From contig NZ_JAQFJG010000014.1 in NCBI RefSeq assembly GCF_030439915.1, positions 1 through 48,420 of the forward strand: a stretch of DNA of 48,420 bases, given 5' to 3'. The stretch's first letter is position 1. Every line of letters begins with the position of its first letter. Positions 1 to 10,522 of this stretch are shown here, one piece after another. Position numbers and translations under genes: made by a program. A model generated the notes under the pieces. That model saw nothing but the letters and a program-made list of their open reading frames with translations, searched no databases and was not told the DNA's origin. This stretch comes from Streptococcus sp. SPS1 (lineage in GTDB: Bacteria > Bacillota > Bacilli > Lactobacillales > Streptococcaceae).

Positions 1-14
1 TTATGTTTTGTCAT
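1..14 (-). CDS. Possible 5' end of a divergent gene leaving the window
   Basis: On the minus strand an ATG at 14-12 is followed by the open codons ACA AAA CAT and preceded at good spacing by GAGG (complement of 21-24). Only four codons are visible, so no product can be named. It could also be chance. Confidence 0.25.
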
Positions 15-161
15 AGTAGACCTCATTTCTAACTCAAACGTCTCACACTTAATTCCACCATAAAAATCCGTTTTAGACTAATTTCCACTTTGATTAGGCA
101 AGTGGAAATTACTTTGAGAAGTTACGATTTTTAACGAAATTGAGTTTTTGCCCAGTTTCAC

Positions 162-190
162 ATGACATTTTTCAGAAAAAGGTATATAAT
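162..190 (+). promoter_or_regulatory. Promoter of the LPXTG surface protein
   Basis: An ATGACA -35 (162-167) and a consensus TATAAT -10 (185-190) are separated by 17 nt. Transcription would start near 197, giving a leader of about 145 nt before the start codon at 343. The leader contains a 12-G homopolymer. I see nothing else recognisable in the A/T-rich stretch 15-160. Confidence 0.7.
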
Positions 191-286
191 GTTAGTGTGA
201 TGTCGAGTGTTTTTTTGAAAGCATCATGAAAATTACAATTTTAGACTTAAAAAGCGAACCCTCTCTTAAAATACTAAAATATTTAA

Positions 287-298
287 GGGGGGGGGGGG
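287..298 (+). repeat. Homopolymeric G12 tract in the 5' leader
   Basis: Twelve consecutive G residues lie in an otherwise A/T-rich leader, about 45 nt upstream of the preferred start codon and downstream of the promoter. Long G tracts in low-GC genomes are prone to slipped-strand length change. This one is in untranslated sequence, so any effect would be on RNA folding, stability or translation rather than reading frame. Confidence 0.8.
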
Positions 299-342
299 TA
301 TTTTTATAAGTACCCATTTGTAAAAAAGAAATGAGGATGAAA

Positions 343-2316
343 ATGAACTTTAAGTCAAGAAAATATGAAGGAAACGGGAAAAAAGTTTTACGCTATTCTA
401 TTAGAAAGCATCATTTGGGAGTAGCTAGTGTGGCAGTAGCTTCGGTATTATTTTTTGCAACTGGTGTGGCGGCTGTTCAAGCGGATGGACCAGTAGCAGG
501 CGCAACAGGTGCTTTACCATCAGGAGAAAGCACAACAAGTGGTACAGGAAGTACAGGTGGAAATGGTACTATTACATCAGGTACAGATAGAAGTGCTACT
601 TCTCCTGAATCGGGGACAGGTGAAACAACTACTAAGCCTAATTATGCTGGTAAAGTAACACTTATGAAACAGTGGAATGTTGATGCAGATGATCCTACTA
701 TTAGAGAAAATGCAGATAGGACATATAAGACGGGGGAAGATAAGTTAGGAAAACCAACAGTTAACTCTAGTACTGCCAACACTTTTCTTGGTTGGTCTGA
801 CAAACCTTCAGTAGATGGGAAAATTGATGAAGAGCACGGAGCTAGATTATTTTCACCAGAAGATACATTAGCAACAGCCTTTCCAAATGGTTTAAAACCT
901 GATTCAAAGCTATATGGGGTTTACACAAGCTTTACCAAGGACGAAGCGCCTGTCCCAACGGATCATAGAAGAACTATGATTCTTTATAACGGGTTAGATA
1001 GATTCAAAATTAATGCTAACAAAGTTAAAATTGATACTATGGTAGAATCGGATGCTGTATTACCAAATACTAAGTTGAGCAATGCAACAGAAGTTGTAAA
1101 AGATGGAAAAAATACACGTACTATCATTGATGAGTATGACCCGAAAAATAATGATACTGATAAAGTGAACGAAGTGGTTCTAAAAGCTGAGTTTGAAATG
1201 GATAATACTACAGCTATGACTGTATATAGAAATCCTGATGCAAGAGGAGCGGGTCCTGTTTTATCAAACACATACAAAAATAATAAATTTAAAATAGATG
1301 AAACTACAAAGACTTACACATATGTAGACTTAAATGTGAATTTAGACAAAGATTTAGTTGTTCCAGAAAAATTATATGCAGAGTTTAATGGTTACTCATG
1401 GAGACCTTTATATGCTATAGGAATTAAGGAAGATAAAACGAAGGAAATCTTAAATGTATATTCAACATCCGAAAAAAATTTAGGAAATGACAAAAATAGC
1501 TTTAATTCATTAGTTAGTAATACAGAACCTAAAATTACATTTGGTGTTGAAACTAAAGGTTACAATAATATTACATTTAGGATGATTCTTAGATCTTTAA
1601 ACGACAAGGATAGTAGTAGATCAGATGGTAAATATAATGAACGTATCGCTGAAAGTGCAATAAAACCAGATGAAGGTAAGTCTATCGCTGAAACTATTAT
1701 GCGTAATATGACACTTAAAACTCTTTCATCAAAAGAGCTTAAAAAGTTATTCCCTAATAAGAGGCCTGAAGAAATCAATAAGATGGTTATTCGTATTAAA
1801 CAAGATAAAGCCAAAGAGTTAGCAGATACGAATGGGAGAACAGTTTTAAAGGTGACAGGTACTGTTGAGGGTAATGTTCGCCCTAGTGCAGGCAGCGTGT
1901 TTTTCTTTACTTTAGCTAGAAATTTACCTATCAACAAAGTAGAAGCTAATGTTTTAGAGCTAGGTTATGTTTATCAGCCAAGAGAAAACATAACACCTAA
2001 CCCAGGACCAAATCCAAGCCCAGGACCAAATCCAAGCCCAGCACCAAATCCAAGCCCAGCACCAAGTCCGGAACCAAATCCACAGCCGACACCAGAACCG
2101 CAACCCCAGCCAACCCCCCAGCCGACACCAAGTCCAAGCTCAGCACCAAGTCCAAGTCCGACTCCTTCAGAGAATTGGAATCAAGGAAGTACTGAAGTGC
2201 ACAAGCAGGATGAATTACCTCAGACAGGTAGTCAACAAGATGAATCGTTGGTAGCTCTAGGTGGCTTATCTATCCTAGGTGCTTTGACGGTATTTTCTAA
2301 AAAACGAGAAGAATAG
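343..2316 (+). CDS. YSIRK/LPXTG cell-wall-anchored surface protein
   Basis: This is a secreted surface protein of 657 aa. The N-terminus carries a YSIRK-type signal peptide ([15 protein letters not shown], about residues 18-32) with likely cleavage after VQA near residue 47. A Ser/Thr/Gly-rich linker follows, then about 450 residues with no family I can name. One part (FLGWSDKP...LYGVY) recalls the small beta repeats of InlB-B/Flg_new type, but this is weak. Next comes a Pro-rich wall-spanning region of [11 protein letters not shown] type (about residues 550-610), then LPQTG, a hydrophobic helix and the charged tail KKREE, so sortase A should anchor it to peptidoglycan. ATGs also occur at 331 and 337. 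I prefer 343 because GAGG at 333-336 sits six bases before it. An adhesin role is inference only. Confidence 0.9.
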   Translation: MNFKSRKYEGNGKKVLRYSIRKHHLGVASVAVASVLFFATGVAAVQADGPVAGATGALPSGESTTSGTGSTGGNGTITSGTDRSATSPESGTGETTTKPNYAGKVTLMKQWNVDADDPTIRENADRTYKTGEDKLGKPTVNSSTANTFLGWSDKPSVDGKIDEEHGARLFSPEDTLATAFPNGLKPDSKLYGVYTSFTKDEAPVPTDHRRTMILYNGLDRFKINANKVKIDTMVESDAVLPNTKLSNATEVVKDGKNTRTIIDEYDPKNNDTDKVNEVVLKAEFEMDNTTAMTVYRNPDARGAGPVLSNTYKNNKFKIDETTKTYTYVDLNVNLDKDLVVPEKLYAEFNGYSWRPLYAIGIKEDKTKEILNVYSTSEKNLGNDKNSFNSLVSNTEPKITFGVETKGYNNITFRMILRSLNDKDSSRSDGKYNERIAESAIKPDEGKSIAETIMRNMTLKTLSSKELKKLFPNKRPEEINKMVIRIKQDKAKELADTNGRTVLKVTGTVEGNVRPSAGSVFFFTLARNLPINKVEANVLELGYVYQPRENITPNPGPNPSPGPNPSPAPNPSPAPSPEPNPQPTPEPQPQPTPQPTPSPSSAPSPSPTPSENWNQGSTEVHKQDELPQTGSQQDESLVALGGLSILGALTVFSKKREE

Positions 2317-2371
2317 GATATGCTAAAAATCGTTTAAATAATAAAATGATGGAGATATATCCCTATAATGG

Positions 2372-2406
2372 AAAAAGCGATTGTGAAGGAAACAATCGCT
2401 TTTTTT
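2372..2406 (+). terminator. Terminator of the LPXTG gene
   Basis: AGCGATTGT (2376-2384) and ACAATCGCT (2392-2400) form a perfect 9-bp stem with a 7-nt loop, followed by a T run to 2406. The A run on the left also pairs with the Ts, so it may work in both directions. Confidence 0.9.
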
Positions 2407-2458
2407 GTGAAAATATAATAAAATAGATAGGAGAGAATAAATATTTGTATGAAAAAAT

Positions 2459-2703
2459 AATACTCTTCGAAAATCTCTTCAAACCACGTCAGCGTCGCCT
2501 TACCGTACATATATGTAACTGACTTCGTCAGTCTTATCTACAACCTCAAAGCAGTGCTTTGAGCTGACTTCGTCAGTTCTATCTGCAACCTCAAAACAGT
2601 GTTTTGAGCTGACTTCGTCAGTTCTATCTGCAACCTCAAAACGGTGTTTTGAGCAGCCTGCGGCTAGCTTCTTAGTTTGCTTTTTGATTTTCATTGAGTA
2701 TAA
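2459..2703 (+). repeat. BOX element, A-B-B-B-C
   Basis: This is a classic pneumococcal/mitis-group BOX repeat. boxA runs from 2459 to about 2518. Three 45-bp boxB units follow (2519-2563, 2564-2608, 2609-2653), each with the ACTTCGTCAG and CTCAAA...TTTTGAG palindromic parts. boxC (2654-2703) ends in TTTTCATTGAGTATAA. It fills the gap between the LPXTG terminator and mvaK1, so it lies in the promoter or leader of the mevalonate operon. Reverse-strand reading frames across it are repeat artefacts. Confidence 0.93.
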
Positions 2704-2733
2704 GACGGCTTTTTCGTCTAGTAAAAGGAAAAT

Positions 2734-3612
2734 ATGACAAAAAAAGTTGGTGTCGGTCAGGCACATAGTAAGATTATTTTAATAGGGGAGCATGCGGTCG
2801 TTTACGGTTATCCTGCCATTTCTCTGCCTCTTTTGGAGGTGGAGGTGACTTGTAAGGTAGTCCCTGCAGAGAGACCTTGGTGTCTCTATGAGGAAGATAC
2901 CTTGTCTATGGCGGTGTATGCTTCGCTGGAGTATTTGGATATCAAAGAAGCCTGCATTCGCTGTGATATTGACTCGGCTATCCCTGAAAAACGGGGAATG
3001 GGTTCGTCAGCGGCTATCAGCATAGCGGCCATTCGTGCGGTTTTTGACTACTATCAAGCTGATTTGCCTCGTGATGTACTAGAAATCTTGGTCAATCGTG
3101 CTGAGATGATTGCCCATATGAATCCAAGTGGTTTGGATGCCAAGACCTGTCTCAGTGACCAGCCTATTCGCTTTATTAAGAATGTAGGATTTACAGAGCT
3201 TGAGATGGATCTATCCGTCTATTTGGTGATTGCCGATACGGGAGTTTATGGTCATACTCGTGAAGCCATCCAAGTGGTTCAAAACAAGGGCAAGGATGCC
3301 CTGCCGTTTTTGCATGCCTTGGGAGAATTGACCCAGCAGGCAGAAGAAGCAATTACAAGAAAAGATGCTGAAAAACTGGGACAAATCCTCAGTCAAGCGC
3401 ATTTATATTTAAAAGAAATTGGAGTTAGTAGCCCTGAGGCAGATTCCCTAGTTGAAACGGCTCTTAGCCATGGTGCTCTGGGTGCTAAGATGAGCGGTGG
3501 TGGGCTTGGAGGTTGTATCATAGCCTTGGCAGCCAATTTGACACACGCACAAGAACTAGCAGAAAGATTAGAAGAGAAAGGAGCTGTTCAGACATGGATA
3601 GAGAGCCTGTAA
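2734..3612 (+). CDS. mvaK1: Mevalonate kinase
   Basis: ATP-dependent cytosolic enzyme making 5-phosphomevalonate, the first kinase step of the mevalonate route to IPP. At 292 aa it has normal length for the streptococcal enzyme. GHMP-kinase motifs are visible: the N-terminal substrate strand (KIILIGEHAVVYG, about 13-25), the phosphate-binding loop KRGMGSSAAIS (about 86-96), the catalytic-Asp segment NPSGLDAKT (about 130), and the C-terminal glycine loop KMSGGGLGG (about 252). AAAGGA precedes the ATG. It is first of four genes with overlapping ends, so translation is probably coupled. A small hairpin (AGACG/CGTCT, 2703-2719) lies between the BOX and the ribosome binding site. Confidence 0.96.
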   Translation: MTKKVGVGQAHSKIILIGEHAVVYGYPAISLPLLEVEVTCKVVPAERPWCLYEEDTLSMAVYASLEYLDIKEACIRCDIDSAIPEKRGMGSSAAISIAAIRAVFDYYQADLPRDVLEILVNRAEMIAHMNPSGLDAKTCLSDQPIRFIKNVGFTELEMDLSVYLVIADTGVYGHTREAIQVVQNKGKDALPFLHALGELTQQAEEAITRKDAEKLGQILSQAHLYLKEIGVSSPEADSLVETALSHGALGAKMSGGGLGGCIIALAANLTHAQELAERLEEKGAVQTWIESL

Positions 3613-4533
3613 CAGTACGTTCTTACGCAAATATTGCTATTATCAAATATTGGGGAAAGAAAAAAGAAAAAGAGATGATACCTGCTACTAGCAGCATCTC
3701 TCTGACTTTGGAGAATATGTATACGGAGACGACCTTGTCGCCTTTACCAGCCCATGCGACAGCTGATGCATTTTATATCAATGGTCAGTTACAAAATGAG
3801 GCTGAACATGCCAAGATGAGTAAGATTATTGACCGTTACCGTCCAGAAGGTGAGGACTTTGTCCGTATAGATACTCAAAACAATATGCCTACCGCAGCGG
3901 GCTTGTCCTCAAGTTCTAGCGGTTTGTCCGCCTTGGTCAAGGCTTGTAATGCTTATTTCAAGCTTGGATTGGATAGAAGTCAGTTGGCACAGGAGGCTAA
4001 GTTTGCCTCAGGATCTTCCTCTCGGAGTTTTTATGGACCATTAGGTGCCTGGGACAAGGATAGCGGAGAGATTTACCCGGTAGAGACAGACCTGAAACTA
4101 GCTATGATTATGTTGGTGCTAGAAGACAAGAAAAAACCAATCTCTAGTCGTGATGGGATGAAACTTTGTGTGGAAACTTCGACGACCTTTGATGACTGGG
4201 TGCGTCAGTCTGAGAAGGATTATCAGGATATGCTGGTTTATCTCAAGGAAAATGACTTTGCCAAGGTTGGGGAGTTAACGGAGGAAAATGCCCTTGCTAT
4301 GCACGCTACGACGAAAACAGCATCACCAGCCTTTTCCTATCTAACCGATGCAAGCTATGAGGCCATGGACTTTGTTCGCCAGCTCCGTGAGCAAGGAGAG
4401 GCCTGCTACTTTACTATGGATGCTGGTCCCAATGTCAAGGTCCTCTGTCAGGAGAAAGACTTGGAGCATTTATCAGAAATCTTCGGTCAACGTTATCGCT
4501 TGATTGTGTCAAAAACAAAGGATTTGAGCCAAG

Positions 4534-4547
<14 letters not shown>
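3594..4547 (+). CDS. mvaD: Diphosphomevalonate decarboxylase
   Basis: Catalyses ATP-dependent decarboxylation of mevalonate diphosphate to isopentenyl diphosphate. From the ATG at 3594 the protein has 317 aa, the family length. A longer in-frame extension from 3513 lies inside mvaK1, adds no homologous sequence and should be ignored. The family signature YANIAIIKYWGK is at residues 11-22, the GHMP phosphate loop PTAAGLSSSSSGLSAL at about 99-114, and a C-terminal MDAGPNVKVLC segment near 280. The gene overlaps mvaK1 by 19 bp and mvaK2 by 14 bp. In the pathway it acts after the next gene's product. Confidence 0.96.
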
Positions 4548-6549
<2,002 letters not shown>

Positions 6550-6582
6550 CCATCTTCAGACCGAGGTGGCTTTTTTGAAGTG

Positions 6583-6591
6583 TGATAAAAT
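6583..6591 (+). promoter_or_regulatory. Extended -10 of the liaFSR promoter
   Basis: TGATAAAAT is an extended -10 (TGn plus TAAAAT) 20 nt upstream of the liaF ATG. No good -35 is visible, which is common for extended -10 or activator-dependent promoters. I could not identify a LiaR operator with confidence. Confidence 0.5.
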
Positions 6592-6611
6592 AGAAGAGAG
6601 AGGATCAACCT

Positions 6612-7310
6612 ATGAGAAAATTTAAAATCTTTTTATTTATCGAAGCCTGTCTGTTGACAGGAGCTCTGATTTTGATGGTATCAGAGCATTTTTCGCGTTT
6701 TCTGCTGATTTTATTCCTCTTTTTGCTTTTGATTCGCTATTACACTGGTAAAGAGGGAAATAACCTTCTTTTAGTGGTGGCAACCATTCTTTTCTTTTTC
6801 ATCGTCATGCTCAATCCTTTTGTGATTTTAGCTATTTTTGTTGCGGTCATCTATAGCCTCTTTCTTCTTTATCCGATGATGAACCAAGAAAAAGAACAAA
6901 CCAATTTGGTTTTTGAAGAGGTGGTGACGGTTAAGAAGGAGAAAAACCGTTGGTTTGGAAATCTTCATCATTTTTCAAGCTACCAGACTTGCCAGTTTGA
7001 TGATATCAATCTCTTTCGTCTCATGGGGAAGGACACTATTCATCTGGAGAGGGTCATTCTAACAAATCATGACAATGTTATTATCCTCAGAAAGATGGTA
7101 GGAACGACTAAAATCATTGTACCTGTAGATGTAGAAGTCAGTCTCAGTGTTAACTGTCTCTATGGGGATTTGACTTTTTTCAACCAGCCCAAGCGAGCTC
7201 TCCGCAATGAACACTATCATCAGGAAACGAGAGATTATCTCAAGAGTAACAAGAGTGTCAAGATTTTCTTGACTACTATGATTGGGGATGTGGAGGTGGT
7301 CAGAGGATGA
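6612..7310 (+). CDS. liaF: LiaF-like membrane regulator of the LiaSR system
   Basis: Membrane protein that in Firmicutes restrains the LiaS kinase until envelope stress, such as lipid II-binding antibiotics, relieves it. The 232 aa start with about four closely spaced hydrophobic helices (about residues 5-95). A soluble C-terminal domain of LiaF/DUF2154 type follows, containing the HLERVILTNHDNVIILRKMVG strands and the GDVEVVRG end. It overlaps liaS by ATGA. The assignment rests on family shape and on its position before a NarL-type kinase and regulator. In S. pneumoniae the equivalent locus is TCS03. Confidence 0.85.
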   Translation: MRKFKIFLFIEACLLTGALILMVSEHFSRFLLILFLFLLLIRYYTGKEGNNLLLVVATILFFFIVMLNPFVILAIFVAVIYSLFLLYPMMNQEKEQTNLVFEEVVTVKKEKNRWFGNLHHFSSYQTCQFDDINLFRLMGKDTIHLERVILTNHDNVIILRKMVGTTKIIVPVDVEVSLSVNCLYGDLTFFNQPKRALRNEHYHQETRDYLKSNKSVKIFLTTMIGDVEVVRG

Positions 7311-8302
7311 AAAAACAAGCCTATGTAATCATTGCTCTCACCTCTTTTCTGTTTGTCTTATTTTTCTCCCACAGCTTGCTGGAAATTCTTGATTTTGACT
7401 GGTCTATTTTCTTGCATGATGTCGAAAAAACAGAAAAATTTGTTTTTTTGTTGTTGGTATTCAGCATGTCCATGACCTGTCTCTTAGCCCTGTTTTGGAG
7501 AGGTGTTGAAGAGCTTTCTCTAAGAAAAATGCAGGCTAATCTCAAGCGTTTATTAGCAGGGCAAGAAGTGGTTCAGGTTGCAGATCCAGATTTGGATGCC
7601 AGTTTCAAGTCATTGTCAGGTAAACTTAACCTTTTAACAGAAGCTCTTCAAAAGGCTGAAAATCACAGCCTTTCTCGGGAAGAGGAAATCATCGAGAAAG
7701 AACGGAAGCGGATTGCTCGGGATTTGCACGATACCGTCAGTCAGGAGTTGTTTGCGGCCCACATGATTTTGTCAGGTGTCAGTCAGCAGTCTTTGAAATT
7801 GGATAGAGAAAAGATGCAGACCCAGTTGCAGAGTGTCACAGCTATTTTAGAAACTGCCCAGAAGGACTTGAGAGTCTTGCTCTTGCATTTGCGACCAGTT
7901 GAGCTGGAGCAGAAGAGTCTGGTTGAGGGAATCCAAATCCTCTTAAAAGAGCTTGAGGACAAGAGTGACCTCAAGGTTAGTTTCAAGCAAAATGTGACGA
8001 AATTGCCTAAGAAAATCGAGGAGCATATCTTCCGTATCCTGCAAGAGTTGATCAGCAACACTCTCCGCCATGCCCAGGCATCTTGTTTGGATGTCTATCT
8101 CTATCAGACGGATTTTGAAATGCAACTGAAGGTGGTGGACAATGGGATTGGTTTTCAGTTAGGGAGTTTAGACGACTTGAGTTATGGATTACGCAATATC
8201 AAAGAGCGGGTTGAAGATATGGCAGGGACGGTTCAGTTATTAACAGCTCTCAAGCAAGGATTGGCAGTTGATATTCGTATTCCCCTGCTCGATAAGGAAT
8301 GA
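7307..8302 (+). CDS. liaS: LiaS sensor histidine kinase (HisKA_3 type)
   Basis: Sensor kinase for cell-envelope stress. The 331 aa comprise two membrane helices (about 7-27 and 44-64) around a very short extracellular loop, a linker/coiled coil, and the HisKA_3 dimerisation domain with phospho-acceptor His141 in RKRIARDLHDTVSQ. A HATPase domain follows, with ELISNTLRHA (N box), VDNGIGF (G1) and YGLRNIKERV. The tiny external loop fits an intramembrane-sensing kinase that depends on a partner such as LiaF. The start overlaps liaF (ATGA). Confidence 0.93.
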   Translation: MKKQAYVIIALTSFLFVLFFSHSLLEILDFDWSIFLHDVEKTEKFVFLLLVFSMSMTCLLALFWRGVEELSLRKMQANLKRLLAGQEVVQVADPDLDASFKSLSGKLNLLTEALQKAENHSLSREEEIIEKERKRIARDLHDTVSQELFAAHMILSGVSQQSLKLDREKMQTQLQSVTAILETAQKDLRVLLLHLRPVELEQKSLVEGIQILLKELEDKSDLKVSFKQNVTKLPKKIEEHIFRILQELISNTLRHAQASCLDVYLYQTDFEMQLKVVDNGIGFQLGSLDDLSYGLRNIKERVEDMAGTVQLLTALKQGLAVDIRIPLLDKE

Positions 8303-8315
8303 TAAAGGAGTAAAG

Positions 8316-8948
8316 ATGAAAATTTTACTAGTAGATGACCATGAAATGGTCCGATTGGGCTTGAAAAGCTACTTTGACCTCCAAGACGATGTAGAAGTTG
8401 TGGGTGAGGCGGCAAACGGATCTCAAGGAATTGACTTGGCCTTGGAATTGCGTCCAGATGTCATTGTCATGGATATTGTCATGCCTGAGATAAATGGAAT
8501 TGACGCGACCTTGGCTATCCTCAAAGAATGGTCTGAAGCCAAGATTTTGATTGTGACTTCGTACTTGGACAATGAAAAAATCATGCCTGTCTTAGATGCT
8601 GGTGCTAGGGGCTATATGCTCAAGACTTCTAGTGCCGACGAACTTCTCCATGCTGTCCGTAAGGTGGCTGCTGGGGAGTTGGCCATTGAGCAAGAGGTCA
8701 GCAAAAAAGTCGAATACCACCGCAATCACATAGAACTACATGAGGACCTGACTGCGCGTGAGCGAGATGTACTCCAACTCATCGCCAAGGGCTATGAAAA
8801 TCAGCGTATCGCAGACGAACTTTTTATCTCTCTCAAGACGGTTAAGACCCACGTGTCCAACATTCTTGCCAAACTTGAAGTCAGCGATCGTACCCAGGCG
8901 GCTGTCTATGCCTTTCAGCACCACTTGGTGGGGCATGAGGAGTTCTAA
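8316..8948 (+). CDS. liaR: LiaR response regulator (NarL/FixJ family)
   Basis: DNA-binding partner of LiaS, with 210 aa from the ATG at 8316, which has AAAGGAG six bases upstream. The in-frame upstream extension from 8268 overlaps liaS and is not expected to be used. The receiver domain (1-120) has the acidic pair D7/D8, phospho-acceptor Asp53 in VIVMDIVMPE and K/T switch residues. The C-terminal LuxR-type helix-turn-helix (about 147-205) carries LTARERDVLQLIAKG and KTVKTHVSNIL. Confidence 0.95.
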   Translation: MKILLVDDHEMVRLGLKSYFDLQDDVEVVGEAANGSQGIDLALELRPDVIVMDIVMPEINGIDATLAILKEWSEAKILIVTSYLDNEKIMPVLDAGARGYMLKTSSADELLHAVRKVAAGELAIEQEVSKKVEYHRNHIELHEDLTARERDVLQLIAKGYENQRIADELFISLKTVKTHVSNILAKLEVSDRTQAAVYAFQHHLVGHEEF

Positions 8949-9018
8949 TAGTTATATAAAAATAATATTGGAGAAGTGAGCAAGTACCTCTCCCATCATT
9001 GAAAAGCGCAGTCATTAC

Positions 9019-9048
9019 TTGAAAAAAGTCGTCCATTTATGTTATAAT
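9019..9048 (+). promoter_or_regulatory. Promoter of tig
   Basis: TTGAAA (9019-9024), an 18-nt spacer and TATAAT (9043-9048) with a TGn extension directly before the -10. The tig ATG is 38 nt further on, with AAGGAGAAA as ribosome binding site. Confidence 0.8.
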
Positions 9049-9085
9049 AGACTGTATTTAAAAAATTTTAAGGAGAAATGACAGA

Positions 9086-10369
9086 ATGTCTGTATCATTT
9101 GAAAACAAAGAAACAAACCGTGGTGTCTTGACTTTCACTATCTCTCAAGACCAAATCAAACCAGAATTGGACCGTGTCTTCAACTCAGTGAAGAAATCTC
9201 TTAATGTTCCAGGTTTCCGTAAAGGTCACCTTCCACGTCCTATCTTCGACAAAAAATTTGGTGAAGAGTCACTTTATCAAGACGTTATGAACGCTCTTTT
9301 GCCAAACGCTTATGAAGCAGCTGTAAAAGAAGCTGGTCTTGAAGTGGTTGCTCAACCAAAAATTGGTGTAACTTCAATGGAAAAAGGTCAAGACTGGGTT
9401 ATCACTGCTGAAGTTGTTACAAAACCTGAAGTAAAATTGGGTGACTACAAAAACCTTGAAGTATCAGTTGATGTAGAAAAAGAAGTAACTGACGCTGACG
9501 TTGAAGAGCGTATCGAACGTGAACGCAACAACTTGGCTGAATTGGTTATCAAAGAAGCTGCTGCTGAAAACGGCGACACTGTTGTTATCGACTTCGTTGG
9601 TTCTATCGACGGTGTTGAATTTGACGGTGGAAAAGGTGAAAACTTCTCACTTGGACTTGGTTCAGGTCAATTCATCCCTGGTTTCGAAGACCAATTGGTA
9701 GGTCACTCAGCTGGCGAAACTGTTGATGTAGTTGTAACATTCCCAGAAGACTACCAAGCAGAAGACCTTGCAGGTAAAGAAGCTAAATTCGTAACAACTA
9801 TCCACGAAGTAAAAGCTAAAGAAGTTCCAGCTCTTGACGATGAACTTGCAAAAGACATCGACGAAGAAGTTGAAACACTTGCTGAATTGAAAGAAAAATA
9901 CCGCAAGGAATTGGCTGCTGCTAAAGAAGAAGCTTACAAAGATGCAGTAGAAGGTGCAGCAATTGATAAAGCTGTAGAAAACGCTGAAATCGTAGAACTT
10001 CCAGAAGAAATGATCCACGAAGAAGTTCACCGCTCAGTAAACGAATTCCTTGGGAACTTGCAACGTCAAGGTATCAACCCTGACATGTACTTCCAAATCA
10101 CTGGAACTACTCAAGAAGACCTTCATAATCAATACCAAGCAGAAGCTGAGTCACGTACTAAGACTAACCTTGTTATCGAAGCAGTTGCCAAAGCTGAAGG
10201 ATTTGATGCTTCAGAAGAAGAAATCAAAAAAGAAGTTGAGCAATTGGCAGCAGACTACAACATGGAAGTTGCACAAGTACAAAGCTTGCTTTCAGCTGAT
10301 ATGTTGAAACACGATATCACTATCAAAAAAGCTGTTGAGTTGATTACAAGCACAGCAACAGTTAAATAA
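9086..10369 (+). CDS. tig: Trigger factor
   Basis: Ribosome-bound chaperone and prolyl isomerase that shields nascent chains. It has 427 aa, standard length. The N-terminal ribosome-binding domain carries [12 protein letters not shown] (43-54). The FKBP-type PPIase domain is at about 160-245 ([29 protein letters not shown]). The long helical C-terminal domain forms the chaperone cradle. Codon use is strongly biased to the preferred streptococcal set (GAA, GTT, CTT), unlike the flanking genes, as expected for a highly expressed protein. It is monocistronic, with its own promoter and a convergent terminator. Confidence 0.97.
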   Translation: MSVSFENKETNRGVLTFTISQDQIKPELDRVFNSVKKSLNVPGFRKGHLPRPIFDKKFGEESLYQDVMNALLPNAYEAAVKEAGLEVVAQPKIGVTSMEKGQDWVITAEVVTKPEVKLGDYKNLEVSVDVEKEVTDADVEERIERERNNLAELVIKEAAAENGDTVVIDFVGSIDGVEFDGGKGENFSLGLGSGQFIPGFEDQLVGHSAGETVDVVVTFPEDYQAEDLAGKEAKFVTTIHEVKAKEVPALDDELAKDIDEEVETLAELKEKYRKELAAAKEEAYKDAVEGAAIDKAVENAEIVELPEEMIHEEVHRSVNEFLGNLQRQGINPDMYFQITGTTQEDLHNQYQAEAESRTKTNLVIEAVAKAEGFDASEEEIKKEVEQLAADYNMEVAQVQSLLSADMLKHDITIKKAVELITSTATVK

Positions 10370-10372
10370 TCT

Positions 10373-10480
10373 TATACTCTTCGAAAATCAAATTCAAACC
10401 ACGTCAGCGTCGCCTTACCGTACTCAAGTACAGCTTGCGGCTAGCTTCCTAGTTTGCTCTTTGATTTTCATTGAGTATTA
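10373..10480 (+). repeat. BOX element, A-C (no boxB)
   Basis: A minimal BOX: boxA (TATACTCTTCGAAAATC..., from 10373) is joined directly to boxC (GCTTGCGGCTAGC... to 10480, ending TTTTCATTGAGTATTA). It starts three bases after the tig stop codon, so it lies in the tig 3' UTR before the terminator. Confidence 0.9.
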
Positions 10481-10486
10481 ATAAAC

Positions 10487-10514
10487 AAAAATCCCACCTG
10501 AATTGGTGGGTTTT
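10487..10514. terminator. Bidirectional terminator between tig and recD2
   Basis: AAAAATCCCACC and GGTGGGTTTT form a stem with loop TGAATT. A and T runs on either side let it serve both convergent genes. Confidence 0.88.
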
Positions 10515-10522
10515 CTGATGCA

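Noticed and set aside
2500..2766. Open frame on the minus strand across the BOX, and the similar frames 24955-25200 and 38450-38719
   Set aside because: They translate repeated boxA/boxB/boxC units; the repeated KHCFEVVDRTDEVSS-type peptide is a by-product of the repeat.
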